From positions 1 through 27,324 of the forward strand of contig JBDZUZ010000031.1 in the NCBI GenBank assembly GCA_040255445.1: a DNA stretch of 27,324 bases. The letters are read 5' to 3'. This stretch comes from JBDZUZ01 sp040255445 (GTDB lineage Bacteria; Planctomycetota; Phycisphaerae; Phycisphaerales; UBA1924). Within the stretch, counting starts at the first letter, position 1. Each line of letters begins with the position of its first letter. Shown here in pieces: positions 1 to 6,483 of this stretch. Below the pieces are notes generated by a model, which saw nothing but the letters and a program-made list of their open reading frames with translations, did not search any database and was not told the origin of the DNA. A program made the position numbers and the translations under genes.

Positions 1-1262
1 CCGAGCGTGCCGGCGACGCCGGCGATGTCGGCGGGCGTCGTCGTGAGCGCGGCGAGGGCCTGGTCTTCGGTCAGCCCGTGCTTGATCGCGCTGAGCAGGT
101 TCTTGCGGAACTCGTTCCTGTCGCGGAGCTTCGCCGTCGTGAGCGCGAAGGTGATCCCGGCCTGGGCCATCCGCCGCGGGTTGGTCGGCGCCTGCTCCCA
201 GGTCATGAGCTCGCGCAGCTCGGTCGATTCGATCTTGCCGGGGCTCGACACATCGGGCGTCTTGGGGAAGGCCAGCGGCAGGATGTGGATGACATCCTTC
301 CGCTGCGCGATCGCCGCGATCCGGCGGAACTCGTACCCCGAGCCCAGGATCATCGTCGGCCGGTTGAACTCATCGGCGATCTTCAGGGCCCGCAGCGTGT
401 CGAGCTCATCGCGCGTGTCCATCAGGAGCATCGTCGCGCGGGCGGGGCCGCTGTCGCCGCTCTTGGTCGCCGGTGCGAGGAAATCAATAGCGTCGAAGGG
501 CCCGGTGATCGCGCCGCTGGCGCGGTTCTCCGCCTGCCACTGCGCATCGCTCAGCGTCTGGCGGATCAGCGCGATCGCGCCCATGAGCGAGCCGGGGTAG
601 CCGCGGCCGGAGGTATCGAAAGCCACCGACTGGTACGCGTGCGTGCCGTACACGGGCGGCTTGGCCGCGCTCTCCTCGCTCACCGGCTTCGCCAGCGACA
701 CCACCGCGGAGGAGCCGCGGAAGATGCCGGGGTTGGGCGAGATCACCGCCGCGGCGAAGCCGAGCCTGCGCAGGCTCTCGGCGGTGCGGGCATCGACGCC
801 AGCGCCGTCGAGCGCGGTCCGCTGCGGTGTGACGTAGTCGTTCCAGTGGCGGCCGGGCGCATCCGCGGCGGGCGAGGGCGCGCTGACCTCGACATATGGA
901 TCGATGAAAGTGGGGTAGATGTAGAGGTCGTTGCAGTCGACGATCCGCGGGCCCATCGGCAGCCGCGGGGCGACATCGTCCTCGGTGCCGGGCTTGCCAT
1001 CGGGCCCGGGCTCGGCTGGGAGCACGGCGGTGATGCCGCCGTCGCGGAAGACGACCGCGGCGTTGTGGAGCGTCTCGCCGGGCCTGGTTGTCACCGTCGC
1101 GTTGACGAGCGCGACCCAGGTCGGGTCAGCGCGGCGGGGGCCGTTGGGCGGCGGCGCGAGGGGGCCGGTCGAACTCGGCTGAGCCACCGCGAGGGCGGCA
1201 AGGATGGTCGGGAGGGACACCGCGGCGAGAAGGCCGCGCCGGAGCGGAGAAGCGCTGCGCAT
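1..1262 (-). CDS. Amidohydrolase-like secreted protein, 3' end cut by window edge
   Basis: The minus frame opens at an ATG at 1262 and stays open to the left edge, giving about 420 residues without a stop, so the C-terminus lies outside. Residues 1-28 form a signal peptide (RRG, then a Leu/Ala-rich core ending AVAQ). The rest resembles imidazolonepropionase-like amidohydrolases (COG1228): a small beta domain at about 48-80, then the strand that normally carries the HxH metal motif. Here that strand reads IYPTFIDPYVEV (115-126), with no His pair. A later stretch that usually supplies a His ligand reads LLMDTRDELDTL. This suggests a metal-free, non-catalytic paralog, a type I associate with partnered amidohydrolase genes; a partner could lie left of the window. 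GC3 and the signal peptide support the frame. The family is fairly likely; enzymatic activity is doubtful. Confidence 0.75.
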   Translation of the reverse strand, partial: MRSASPLRRGLLAAVSLPTILAALAVAQPSSTGPLAPPPNGPRRADPTWVALVNATVTTRPGETLHNAAVVFRDGGITAVLPAEPGPDGKPGTEDDVAPRLPMGPRIVDCNDLYIYPTFIDPYVEVSAPSPAADAPGRHWNDYVTPQRTALDGAGVDARTAESLRRLGFAAAVISPNPGIFRGSSAVVSLAKPVSEESAAKPPVYGTHAYQSVAFDTSGRGYPGSLMGAIALIRQTLSDAQWQAENRASGAITGPFDAIDFLAPATKSGDSGPARATMLLMDTRDELDTLRALKIADEFNRPTMILGSGYEFRRIAAIAQRKDVIHILPLAFPKTPDVSSPGKIESTELRELMTWEQAPTNPRRMAQAGITFALTTAKLRDRNEFRKNLLSAIKHGLTEDQALAALTTTPADIAGVAGTL

Positions 1263-1418
1263 GGGGCAGAGTGTAACGGGTTCATGAAGAAGGCGGGTCC
1301 CCGGGGGCGGTGGCTTCACGCCGCAGGGCCCTGATGCCTTGATGCCGCGTGCCTCGAATGCCCTCCCCCGCAACACCACCCCCGCGCGCCGGCGTATCGT
1401 CGCCGCGGGAGGCGCCGC

Positions 1419-1982
1419 ATGCGGGTCATCTATTACACAGCGTCGAGTCTGGATGGCTTCATCGCCGGACCGGGGCATGAGCTCGACTGGCTGATGGCGC
1501 TGGACGACACCGGCGGCGAGGGGTATGCGGCGTTCATCGCGAAGGTCGGCGCGATCGCGATGGGGTCGCACACCTACGAGTGGCTGCTGCGCAATCACAT
1601 CCAGCCCGAGGGCAAGCCGCGGGGCGCGTGGCCCTACACGCAGCCGACCTGGGTGTTCTCGAAGCGGGACCTGCCGCGGATCGAGGGCGCGGATGCGGCC
1701 CCGGACATCCGGTTTGTCCGCGGCGATGTCGCGGCGGTGATGCCGGAGATCCGGGCCGCGGCGGGGGATCGCAATCTGTGGGTGGCGGGCGGCGGCGATC
1801 TGGCCGGGCAGTTCTGGGATCGCGGACTGCTCGATGAGATCGAGGTCGCGATCGCGCCGGTGACGCTGGGCGCTGGGTACCCGCTGCTGCCGCGGCGAGT
1901 CGCTTCCCCGCCGCTGCGGTTGCTGGAAACCAGGCCGACGCGCGGGTTCGTGAGCGTGCGGTACGCGGTCGAGCGCGGCTGA
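1419..1982 (+). CDS. Dihydrofolate reductase family protein (RibD C-terminal-like)
   Basis: This 187-aa cytoplasmic protein begins MRVIYYTASSLDGFIA, the classic N-terminal strand and loop of the RibD_C/DHFR-like family (YwjB/YyaP type). Further family signatures are AIAMGSHTYEWLL (the 'MGR.TYE' region), WVFSKRDLP, a central LWVAGGGDLAGQFWDRGLLDEIEVAIAPVTLGAG segment (given here only as landmarks: GGGDLAGQF, then LLDEI, then PVTLGAG) and a final FVSVRY strand. Length matches stand-alone family members. Known relatives bind NAD(P)H and reduce pteridine-like or unknown substrates; the substrate here cannot be told from sequence. The gene is monocistronic, diverges from the amidohydrolase gene and is followed by a strong hairpin at 1998-2027. 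Confidence 0.85.
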   Translation: MRVIYYTASSLDGFIAGPGHELDWLMALDDTGGEGYAAFIAKVGAIAMGSHTYEWLLRNHIQPEGKPRGAWPYTQPTWVFSKRDLPRIEGADAAPDIRFVRGDVAAVMPEIRAAAGDRNLWVAGGGDLAGQFWDRGLLDEIEVAIAPVTLGAGYPLLPRRVASPPLRLLETRPTRGFVSVRYAVERG

Positions 1983-1997
1983 TCGAAGCTGCAAACA

Positions 1998-2027
1998 CAA
2001 CGCCCGCGCACGGGGGCGCGGGCGTTG
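1998..2027. terminator. Bidirectional hairpin terminator between convergent genes
   Basis: A perfect 12-bp stem (CAACGCCCGCGC, 1998-2009, pairs with 2016-2027) closes a 6-nt loop. It sits 15 bp after the reductase stop and before the end of the convergent gene at 2060. A short T-run follows on the minus strand (TGTTTGC), so it may mainly serve leftward transcripts. Confidence 0.7.
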
Positions 2028-2059
2028 GCGTCGGGAGTGTGTGTGCCGAGCGGATTTGA

Positions 2060-2803
2060 TCAGTCGTTGCTGATGTCGGTCGAGGCCGCGCCGCGGCGGC
2101 GGCGATTGATCATGATCATCGAGAGCCCGGCGAGCAGCGCGCCCGCGGGCGCGGGGATCGTGCCTTCCATCACGTAGATCGAGAACTTCGACCGCTCGCC
2201 GCTTTGTGTCGTGCTCCAGGTGAAGTCGGTCTCGCCGGTGATCGAGAAGCTCGAGACGGGCGCGGTGAAGTAGCCCATGCGATCAACCATCTGGTTGTTC
2301 ATCGTCGCGAGCGAGTCGAGCCCGCCCAGCGCGAAGTAATCACCGCCGTTGACCGAGTAGCGGAGGTTTGAGACGTTCGTGCCCGCGCCGGTGTTGCTCG
2401 ACTTGGCCATGATGCGGAAGCCGAGCAGGTCGCTGCCGAGCGTCAGCGGCATCGTGAAGCTGATCGGCGCGCCGACGATACTGGGCGACTCGGCCGTGCC
2501 GAAGCGCCACGAGCCGTTGCCGGTCTCGGCGTCGTAGGTGAATTCGAACCGCTCCGCGACGCCGTTGCCCCAGACATTGACCTTGTTGCCGCCGGTCGCG
2601 ATGGGCTGCGAGGTCGAGCCGCCCCAGACCGCGGTCTTCCAGGACTGGCCGCTGCCGTTGTCGAGCCGGCCGCGGGCCTCGACCAGCGAGGTGAGCGATG
2701 CGTTGGTGCCCAGGTAGGGGTTGTCGAGCGTGATGATGTCGGCCGCGGCGAGTGTTGAGCAGGCGAGCGTGGCGAGGGTCGCGGCGACGGTGCTGGTCTT
2801 CAT
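2060..2803 (-). CDS. Secreted protein with PEP-CTERM-like sorting tail
   Basis: The 247-aa product starts at MKTSTVAATLATLACSTLAAAD, a clean signal peptide; this ATG has GGAG about ten bases upstream, whereas the longer open frame adds only an Arg-rich stretch. The middle is a Ser/Thr/Asn/Gly-rich beta-type domain with no recognised enzyme motif. The C-terminus reads IPAPAGALLAGLSMIM, then NRRRR: a Pro-rich motif, a hydrophobic helix and a basic stop. That layout marks PEP-CTERM-like proteins, handled by an exosortase and delivered to the envelope or matrix. An extra GAASTDISND follows the basic cluster, longer than usual. Function is unknown; an extracellular structural or binding role is inferred only from the layout. 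Confidence 0.8.
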   Translation of the reverse strand: MKTSTVAATLATLACSTLAAADIITLDNPYLGTNASLTSLVEARGRLDNGSGQSWKTAVWGGSTSQPIATGGNKVNVWGNGVAERFEFTYDAETGNGSWRFGTAESPSIVGAPISFTMPLTLGSDLLGFRIMAKSSNTGAGTNVSNLRYSVNGGDYFALGGLDSLATMNNQMVDRMGYFTAPVSSFSITGETDFTWSTTQSGERSKFSIYVMEGTIPAPAGALLAGLSMIMINRRRRGAASTDISND

Positions 2804-2834
2804 GAGCGTGCTCCGGGCGCGGCGTGTTGCACGC

Positions 2835-2859
2835 GCGGCCGGAACACGGATCCGGCGGC
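2835..2859 (-). promoter_or_regulatory. Leader hairpin upstream of the 2060-2803 gene
   Basis: A 9-bp stem with one mismatch (2835-2843 with 2851-2859, 7-nt loop) lies about 32 bp upstream of the start codon. It could be in the 5' leader. In such GC-rich DNA a stem of this size may be chance; it is listed because the other two PEP-CTERM-like genes also have leader hairpins. Confidence 0.3.
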
Positions 2860-3076
2860 GTGCGGCCGCGTGTCGGCCGCGTCCCAACCGGTGCGTTGGC
2901 GCGGCCGCTTCGACCGTACGATTCAGCCGCGCAGAACCAAGGAGCGGCGGGGCCGCGGCGTGATCGCCGGGCCGGTCCGGCCGGTGCAGACGGCGCCGGC
3001 CGCATAGACCACCGCGGCCGGGCTGCTGGATCCGTGTTCAAAGACGCCGCACGAAGCGGCGAGAGAAAGGCGAGCA

Positions 3077-4375
3077 ATGTCCGATCACGTGTCGGTTCGG
3101 GAGTTGGTCAAGGGGAACGCGGTCATCGGCCAGTCGGGCGGGCCGACGGCGGTGATCAACCAGTCGCTGGTGGGTGTTGTCGAGGGGCTCCGCGCGGGGC
3201 TGTGCGCGGCCGGCGTGGTCGACCGCGTCTACGGCATGCGCCACGGTGTCCGCGGCATGACCAAGGGCGACCTCTACGACCTGACGGACATGCACCAGGA
3301 CCGCCTCGACCGCCTGGCGAAGACACCAAGCGCCGGGCTCGGCTCGACGCGCGACAAGCCCGACAGCGCGTACTGCGAGCGTGTGCTCGCGGCCTGCCGC
3401 GAGAAGAACGTGCGGTACTTCTTCTACATCGGCGGCAACGACAGCAGCGACACGTGCCGCCTCGTGCGCGAGATGGCCGTTCGCGAGAAGTACGACCTCC
3501 GCTGCTTCCACGTGCCCAAGACCGTCGACAACGACCTGAAGGAAAACGACCACACACCCGGCTTCCCCAGCGCAGCGCGCTTCGTCGCCATGGCCTGCAT
3601 GGCCGACTTCATGGACAACATCAGCCTGCCGGGCATCAAGATCAACGTGGTGATGGGCCGGCACGCCGGCTTTCTTACCGCCGCGAGCGTGCTCGCCCGC
3701 CGCATCGACCGCGAGTTCGTGCCCGATGCCGCCGAGCACAGCACCGACGGGCCGCAGCTCATCTACCTGCCCGAGGTCCCCTTCGATCTGGACCGCTTCG
3801 CCGCGGATGTCGATGCGGTGTACACCAAGAAGGGCCGCTGCCACATCGTCGTGAGCGAGGGCATCCAGGACAAGGAGAAGACGCCCATCGGCGCCAAGCT
3901 CATCAAGAACGCGCAGGTCGATGCCCACGGCAACGTGCAGCTCTCGGGCAGCGGCGCGCTGGGCGACCAGCTCGGTGATCTGCTCAAGGAGAAGCTCACG
4001 CCCGCGGGCGGCAAGCCCCCGCGCGTCCGCGCCGACACCTTCGGCTACGTCCAGCGCTGCTGGCCCGATGCCAGCCCCATCGATTCGCTCGAGGCCCGCC
4101 GCAGCGGCCAGTTCGCCGCGCAGCTCGCGCTGGCGGGCGAGCACGACGGCAGCGTCGCGATCGTGCGCCAGGGTTCGGGCAGCGATGCGTGGCTGGGCAA
4201 GGACAACGGCCAGCCGTACCTCTCCAGCTACCGCCGCGTCGAGCTCTCCGCGATCGCGGCAAAGACGAAGCACATGCCCGAGGAGTTCATCAGCGGACAC
4301 AACGGCGTGAGCCGCAAGTTCATCGAGTACTGCCTGCCGCTGGTCGGCCCGCTCCCCGGCTTCGAGCGGCTCTGA
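3077..4375 (+). CDS. pfp: Diphosphate--fructose-6-phosphate 1-phosphotransferase (PPi-type PFK)
   Basis: This 432-aa enzyme belongs to the phosphofructokinase superfamily, converting fructose-6-phosphate to fructose-1,6-bisphosphate in glycolysis, reversibly when pyrophosphate is the donor. Visible motifs are AVIGQSGGPTAVINQSL (phosphate-binding loop, 15-31), IGGNDSSDT (118-126), VPKTVDNDL (146-154) and MGRHAGFLTA (193-202). ATP enzymes carry GGDGS; the Asp at 122 in place of Gly is the residue that blocks the ATP alpha-phosphate in PPi enzymes, and PKTVDND carries the PPi-type Lys. The first Asp of GGDD is Asn here, as in some bacterial PPi-type relatives. The start is preceded by AAAGG. The gene stands alone and is followed by a hairpin terminator. 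PPi use is inferred from these residues. Confidence 0.9.
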   Translation: MSDHVSVRELVKGNAVIGQSGGPTAVINQSLVGVVEGLRAGLCAAGVVDRVYGMRHGVRGMTKGDLYDLTDMHQDRLDRLAKTPSAGLGSTRDKPDSAYCERVLAACREKNVRYFFYIGGNDSSDTCRLVREMAVREKYDLRCFHVPKTVDNDLKENDHTPGFPSAARFVAMACMADFMDNISLPGIKINVVMGRHAGFLTAASVLARRIDREFVPDAAEHSTDGPQLIYLPEVPFDLDRFAADVDAVYTKKGRCHIVVSEGIQDKEKTPIGAKLIKNAQVDAHGNVQLSGSGALGDQLGDLLKEKLTPAGGKPPRVRADTFGYVQRCWPDASPIDSLEARRSGQFAAQLALAGEHDGSVAIVRQGSGSDAWLGKDNGQPYLSSYRRVELSAIAAKTKHMPEEFISGHNGVSRKFIEYCLPLVGPLPGFERL

Positions 4376-4397
4376 GCCGCGGCGTCATCGAAAATGC

Positions 4398-4428
4398 AAC
4401 GGCCCGGGCGGCGATCGCCCGGGCCGTT
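4398..4428. terminator. Hairpin terminator between pfp and the convergent gene
   Basis: A perfect 13-bp stem (AACGGCCCGGGCG, 4398-4410, with 4416-4428) closes a 5-nt loop, followed by CTTGTTCCT on the plus strand and by ATTTTCG on the minus strand. It can stop transcripts from both directions. Confidence 0.8.
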
Positions 4429-4452
4429 CTTGTTCCTGCTTTCCGCCGTGGT

Positions 4453-5373
4453 TTAGCGCCGGCGACGGGCGATCACCAGACCCGCAACGCCAAGCAGCGT
4501 GATCGAACCGGGCGCGGGTACGAAGCCGCGGACCACGATCACGCGGTCCCCGCCGCCGAACGTCGAGAACATGAACTGGCCCGTGACCGGATCGAGCGTC
4601 GCCCCTTCCGCGCCCGAAAGGCCCGTCATGAACGTCCGCCGGGTCGACAGCACAGGATCGCCGTTGCCGTCGATCTCGTAGGACGAGACCCGCCCGAGCG
4701 CGTACTCGCTGATCAGGACCGAGTCAGCATCGAACAGGAGGTTCGAATCGTCGATGTAGACGATCCCCTCCGGGCCCCCGCCGATGAAGAGCGGTGCGGA
4801 GACGGCAGCAACGTCGTAGGTACCCGAACCGTCCGCCGCAAGCGTCACGTCGTACCAGGTGCTCGCGTTGTAGGAAGCCACCTTCATCCGCCCCGCGCCC
4901 GCGAACCCGGCGGGAACGAACGCGAGCGTGCCGACCGACGGCGCCACACCGGGCGTTGTCAGCGTGATCGTGCGGTCCGGAGCCGCGCTCCCGGGGAGGA
5001 GCTGCATCAGCGTGTTGACCGGATACCCCGTCGCAAAGAGCACGCCCCCGGGTCCGAACGACAGCCCGCCGTCGATGTTCGGCGCTGTCGCGAAGAGCGA
5101 TGCCGACCCGGAGAAGCCGGTGATGTTGTTGTCGATATCGCGCGTCACATCGATCGCGTAGATCGCGCCGTTTGCGGTGTTGGCGCTCCCGCCGATCAGC
5201 AGCGTGTCGCTGTCGAGGAACGTGATCCCGCCGTACGGCCCGGGAACACCGGGGACGCTGCCCAGATCCGTCGTCGAGTAATTGACCGCGTAGTACGGAT
5301 CAACAACCTGGCCATGCGCGCTCAGCGTAGCGAACGCCAGCGCAGCGAGCCCCGTCGCAATACGAATCGACAT
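4453..5373 (-). CDS. Secreted beta-propeller-like protein with PEP-CTERM-like tail
   Basis: 306 aa. A signal peptide (MSIRIATGLAALAFATLSAHGQ) leads into a mature region of repeated Gly/Asp-rich strands: LDSDTLLIGG, GGLSFGPGGVLFATG, GPEGIVYIDDSNLLFDADSVLI (cited as landmarks GPEGIVYID and LLFDADSVL) and LDPVTGQFMFSTFGGGDRV. These look like the blades of an NHL/SMP30-like propeller, although no catalytic residues are assignable. The tail VPAPGSITLLGVAGLVIARRRR is a textbook PAPG / helix / basic-cluster sorting signal; in Phycisphaerae it replaces the PEP motif. A strong purine-rich ribosome site (AGGAGAGAAGAG) lies directly before the ATG. Probably an envelope or extracellular matrix protein; ligand unknown. 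Confidence 0.85.
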   Translation of the reverse strand: MSIRIATGLAALAFATLSAHGQVVDPYYAVNYSTTDLGSVPGVPGPYGGITFLDSDTLLIGGSANTANGAIYAIDVTRDIDNNITGFSGSASLFATAPNIDGGLSFGPGGVLFATGYPVNTLMQLLPGSAAPDRTITLTTPGVAPSVGTLAFVPAGFAGAGRMKVASYNASTWYDVTLAADGSGTYDVAAVSAPLFIGGGPEGIVYIDDSNLLFDADSVLISEYALGRVSSYEIDGNGDPVLSTRRTFMTGLSGAEGATLDPVTGQFMFSTFGGGDRVIVVRGFVPAPGSITLLGVAGLVIARRRR

Positions 5374-5388
5374 CTCTTCTCTCCTCGG

Positions 5389-5407
5389 CCCCGCTTTCAG
5401 AGCGGGG
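5389..5407 (-). promoter_or_regulatory. Leader hairpin just upstream of the ribosome site of the 4453-5373 gene
   Basis: A 7-bp perfect stem (CCCCGCT, 5389-5395, with 5401-5407, 5-nt loop) lies immediately upstream of the AGGAGAG ribosome site in the minus-strand leader. It could protect the 5' end or modulate translation. Confidence 0.4.
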
Positions 5408-5423
5408 GTCTCTCTCGGCGGGC

Positions 5424-5452
5424 AGCGTACAGAGGGATCACACCCGGATCAA
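5424..5452 (-). promoter_or_regulatory. Possible sigma70-type promoter for the 4453-5373 gene
   Basis: On the minus strand TTGATC (5447-5452) and TACGCT (5424-5429) are separated by 17 bp, which would start the transcript near 5417, just before the leader hairpin. The -10 match is weak (3/6). Confidence 0.3.
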
Positions 5453-5555
5453 TGACGAACCGGGTCTCCGACGAGCCGGATTCCCTCCCGCCCTCGTTGT
5501 CGGGTCTGATAACGCATCACCGGAGCCGCGACCCGCGCTCGGTCCCCTCCCGCCG

Positions 5556-6008
5556 TCAGCAGCGCGGCCGCGGCCGCTCCCCCGCCGCGACCTCGCGGAT
5601 CGCCGCGATGACCTCGTCGATCGCGTGCCGCTTGGACACGAACGCCTCAACACCCGCCTTCTGAACACGCTCGACCGTCGCGGCGTCATCAAGGCCGGTG
5701 TAAGCGATCGCCCGCAGGCCCTCGTGCGCCGACCGCGCCTCCACCAGAGCCTCCAGAGGGGCCTTGCCGTCCATGCTCAGGTCCATCACCAGGATGTCCG
5801 GCCGGTGACGCGTCACCGCCGCGGCGAGTTCGTCCGCCGACCCCAGGATCCCGACCACCTCCAGCCCCTCCTCATCCGCGATCAGCAGCCGCATCGCCTC
5901 GGCGATGTAGAAACTGTCGTCGAGGCAGAGCACGCGCACAACGCCAGCGGATGCGGAGGGGTTCGCATCATCTCCGGGCTGCGCGGTGCTGGGGGCGTTC
6001 TCATCCAT
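5556..6008 (-). CDS. Stand-alone response regulator receiver-domain protein
   Basis: The 150-aa product has a short disordered N-terminus (1-22, Pro/Ser/Asp-rich) and one CheY-like receiver domain. The acidic pair is D30-D31 (VLCLDD), the phospho-acceptor D76 (DILVMDLSMDG), the switch Thr T104 (IAYTG) and the invariant Lys K126 (FVSKRH). There is no DNA-binding or enzymatic output domain; the protein ends soon after the last receiver helix. It would therefore act by protein contact or as a phosphate relay. It diverges from the 99-aa membrane protein and hybrid kinase genes that start at 6184, so the kinase is the obvious candidate partner; that pairing is inferred from position. The start has only a weak ribosome site. 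Confidence 0.88.
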   Translation of the reverse strand: MDENAPSTAQPGDDANPSASAGVVRVLCLDDSFYIAEAMRLLIADEEGLEVVGILGSADELAAAVTRHRPDILVMDLSMDGKAPLEALVEARSAHEGLRAIAYTGLDDAATVERVQKAGVEAFVSKRHAIDEVIAAIREVAAGERPRPRC

Positions 6009-6183
6009 GTGCCGTCAACCATATGAGCCCGCACGGACCGCGGGTTCGGACCCGGTGTATTTGTGTGCATCCCCGTGGACGGGTACGCTCAGGTGGGTCG
6101 CCGGCGGTCCTGCGAGGGGCAGGGTGCCGCGAGGTCGGCCGCGTCGACGCGGGTTGCGCGGTCCGCGCGGAGAGGTGGAACAC

Positions 6184-6483
6184 ATGGGGCCCGAGGTCCC
6201 GTATTCCGTCACGGCCAACGACCACGAGATCGTCACGCTCGCGTTCACACTGGCCGCGGCCGGCTTCACTGTCTGGAAGTCGCGGGCGATCCGCCTCCTC
6301 CCATCAGGCCGGATACTCCTGGTCCCCGCCGTCATGATCGCGGTGAGCTGGGCCGCGACGGTGCTGGAGGGATTCATCCTCCCCGACTTCTTCAACGCCG
6401 TCGAGCATCTCTCGATGCTGGGAGCCGGTATCTCGCTCGGGGCGTGGGTCATCGCTGCGCGGCGGCGGGAGGCCGTGCCGTGA
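6184..6483 (+). CDS. Small membrane protein preceding the hybrid histidine kinase
   Basis: 99 aa, starting at MGPEVPYSVTANDHEIV; the ATG at 6184 follows GGAGAGGTGGAACAC, a good ribosome site, whereas the longer open frame upstream codes only an Arg/Pro-rich shadow. Three hydrophobic stretches are visible: about 15-32 (EIVTLAFTLAAAGFTVW), 45-61 (ILLVPAVMIAVSWAATV) and 75-91 (LSMLGAGISLGAWVIAA), with a basic end (RRRE). Its stop codon shares four bases (GTGA) with the kinase start, so the two are translationally coupled. I do not recognise a family. It may be a membrane partner or sensory module of the kinase. Confidence 0.75.
   Translation: MGPEVPYSVTANDHEIVTLAFTLAAAGFTVWKSRAIRLLPSGRILLVPAVMIAVSWAATVLEGFILPDFFNAVEHLSMLGAGISLGAWVIAARRREAVP

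Noticed and set aside
78..1334. Long plus-strand frame over the amidohydrolase gene
   Set aside because: Arg/Gly/Ala-rich shadow of the minus-strand gene, without ribosome site or domain.
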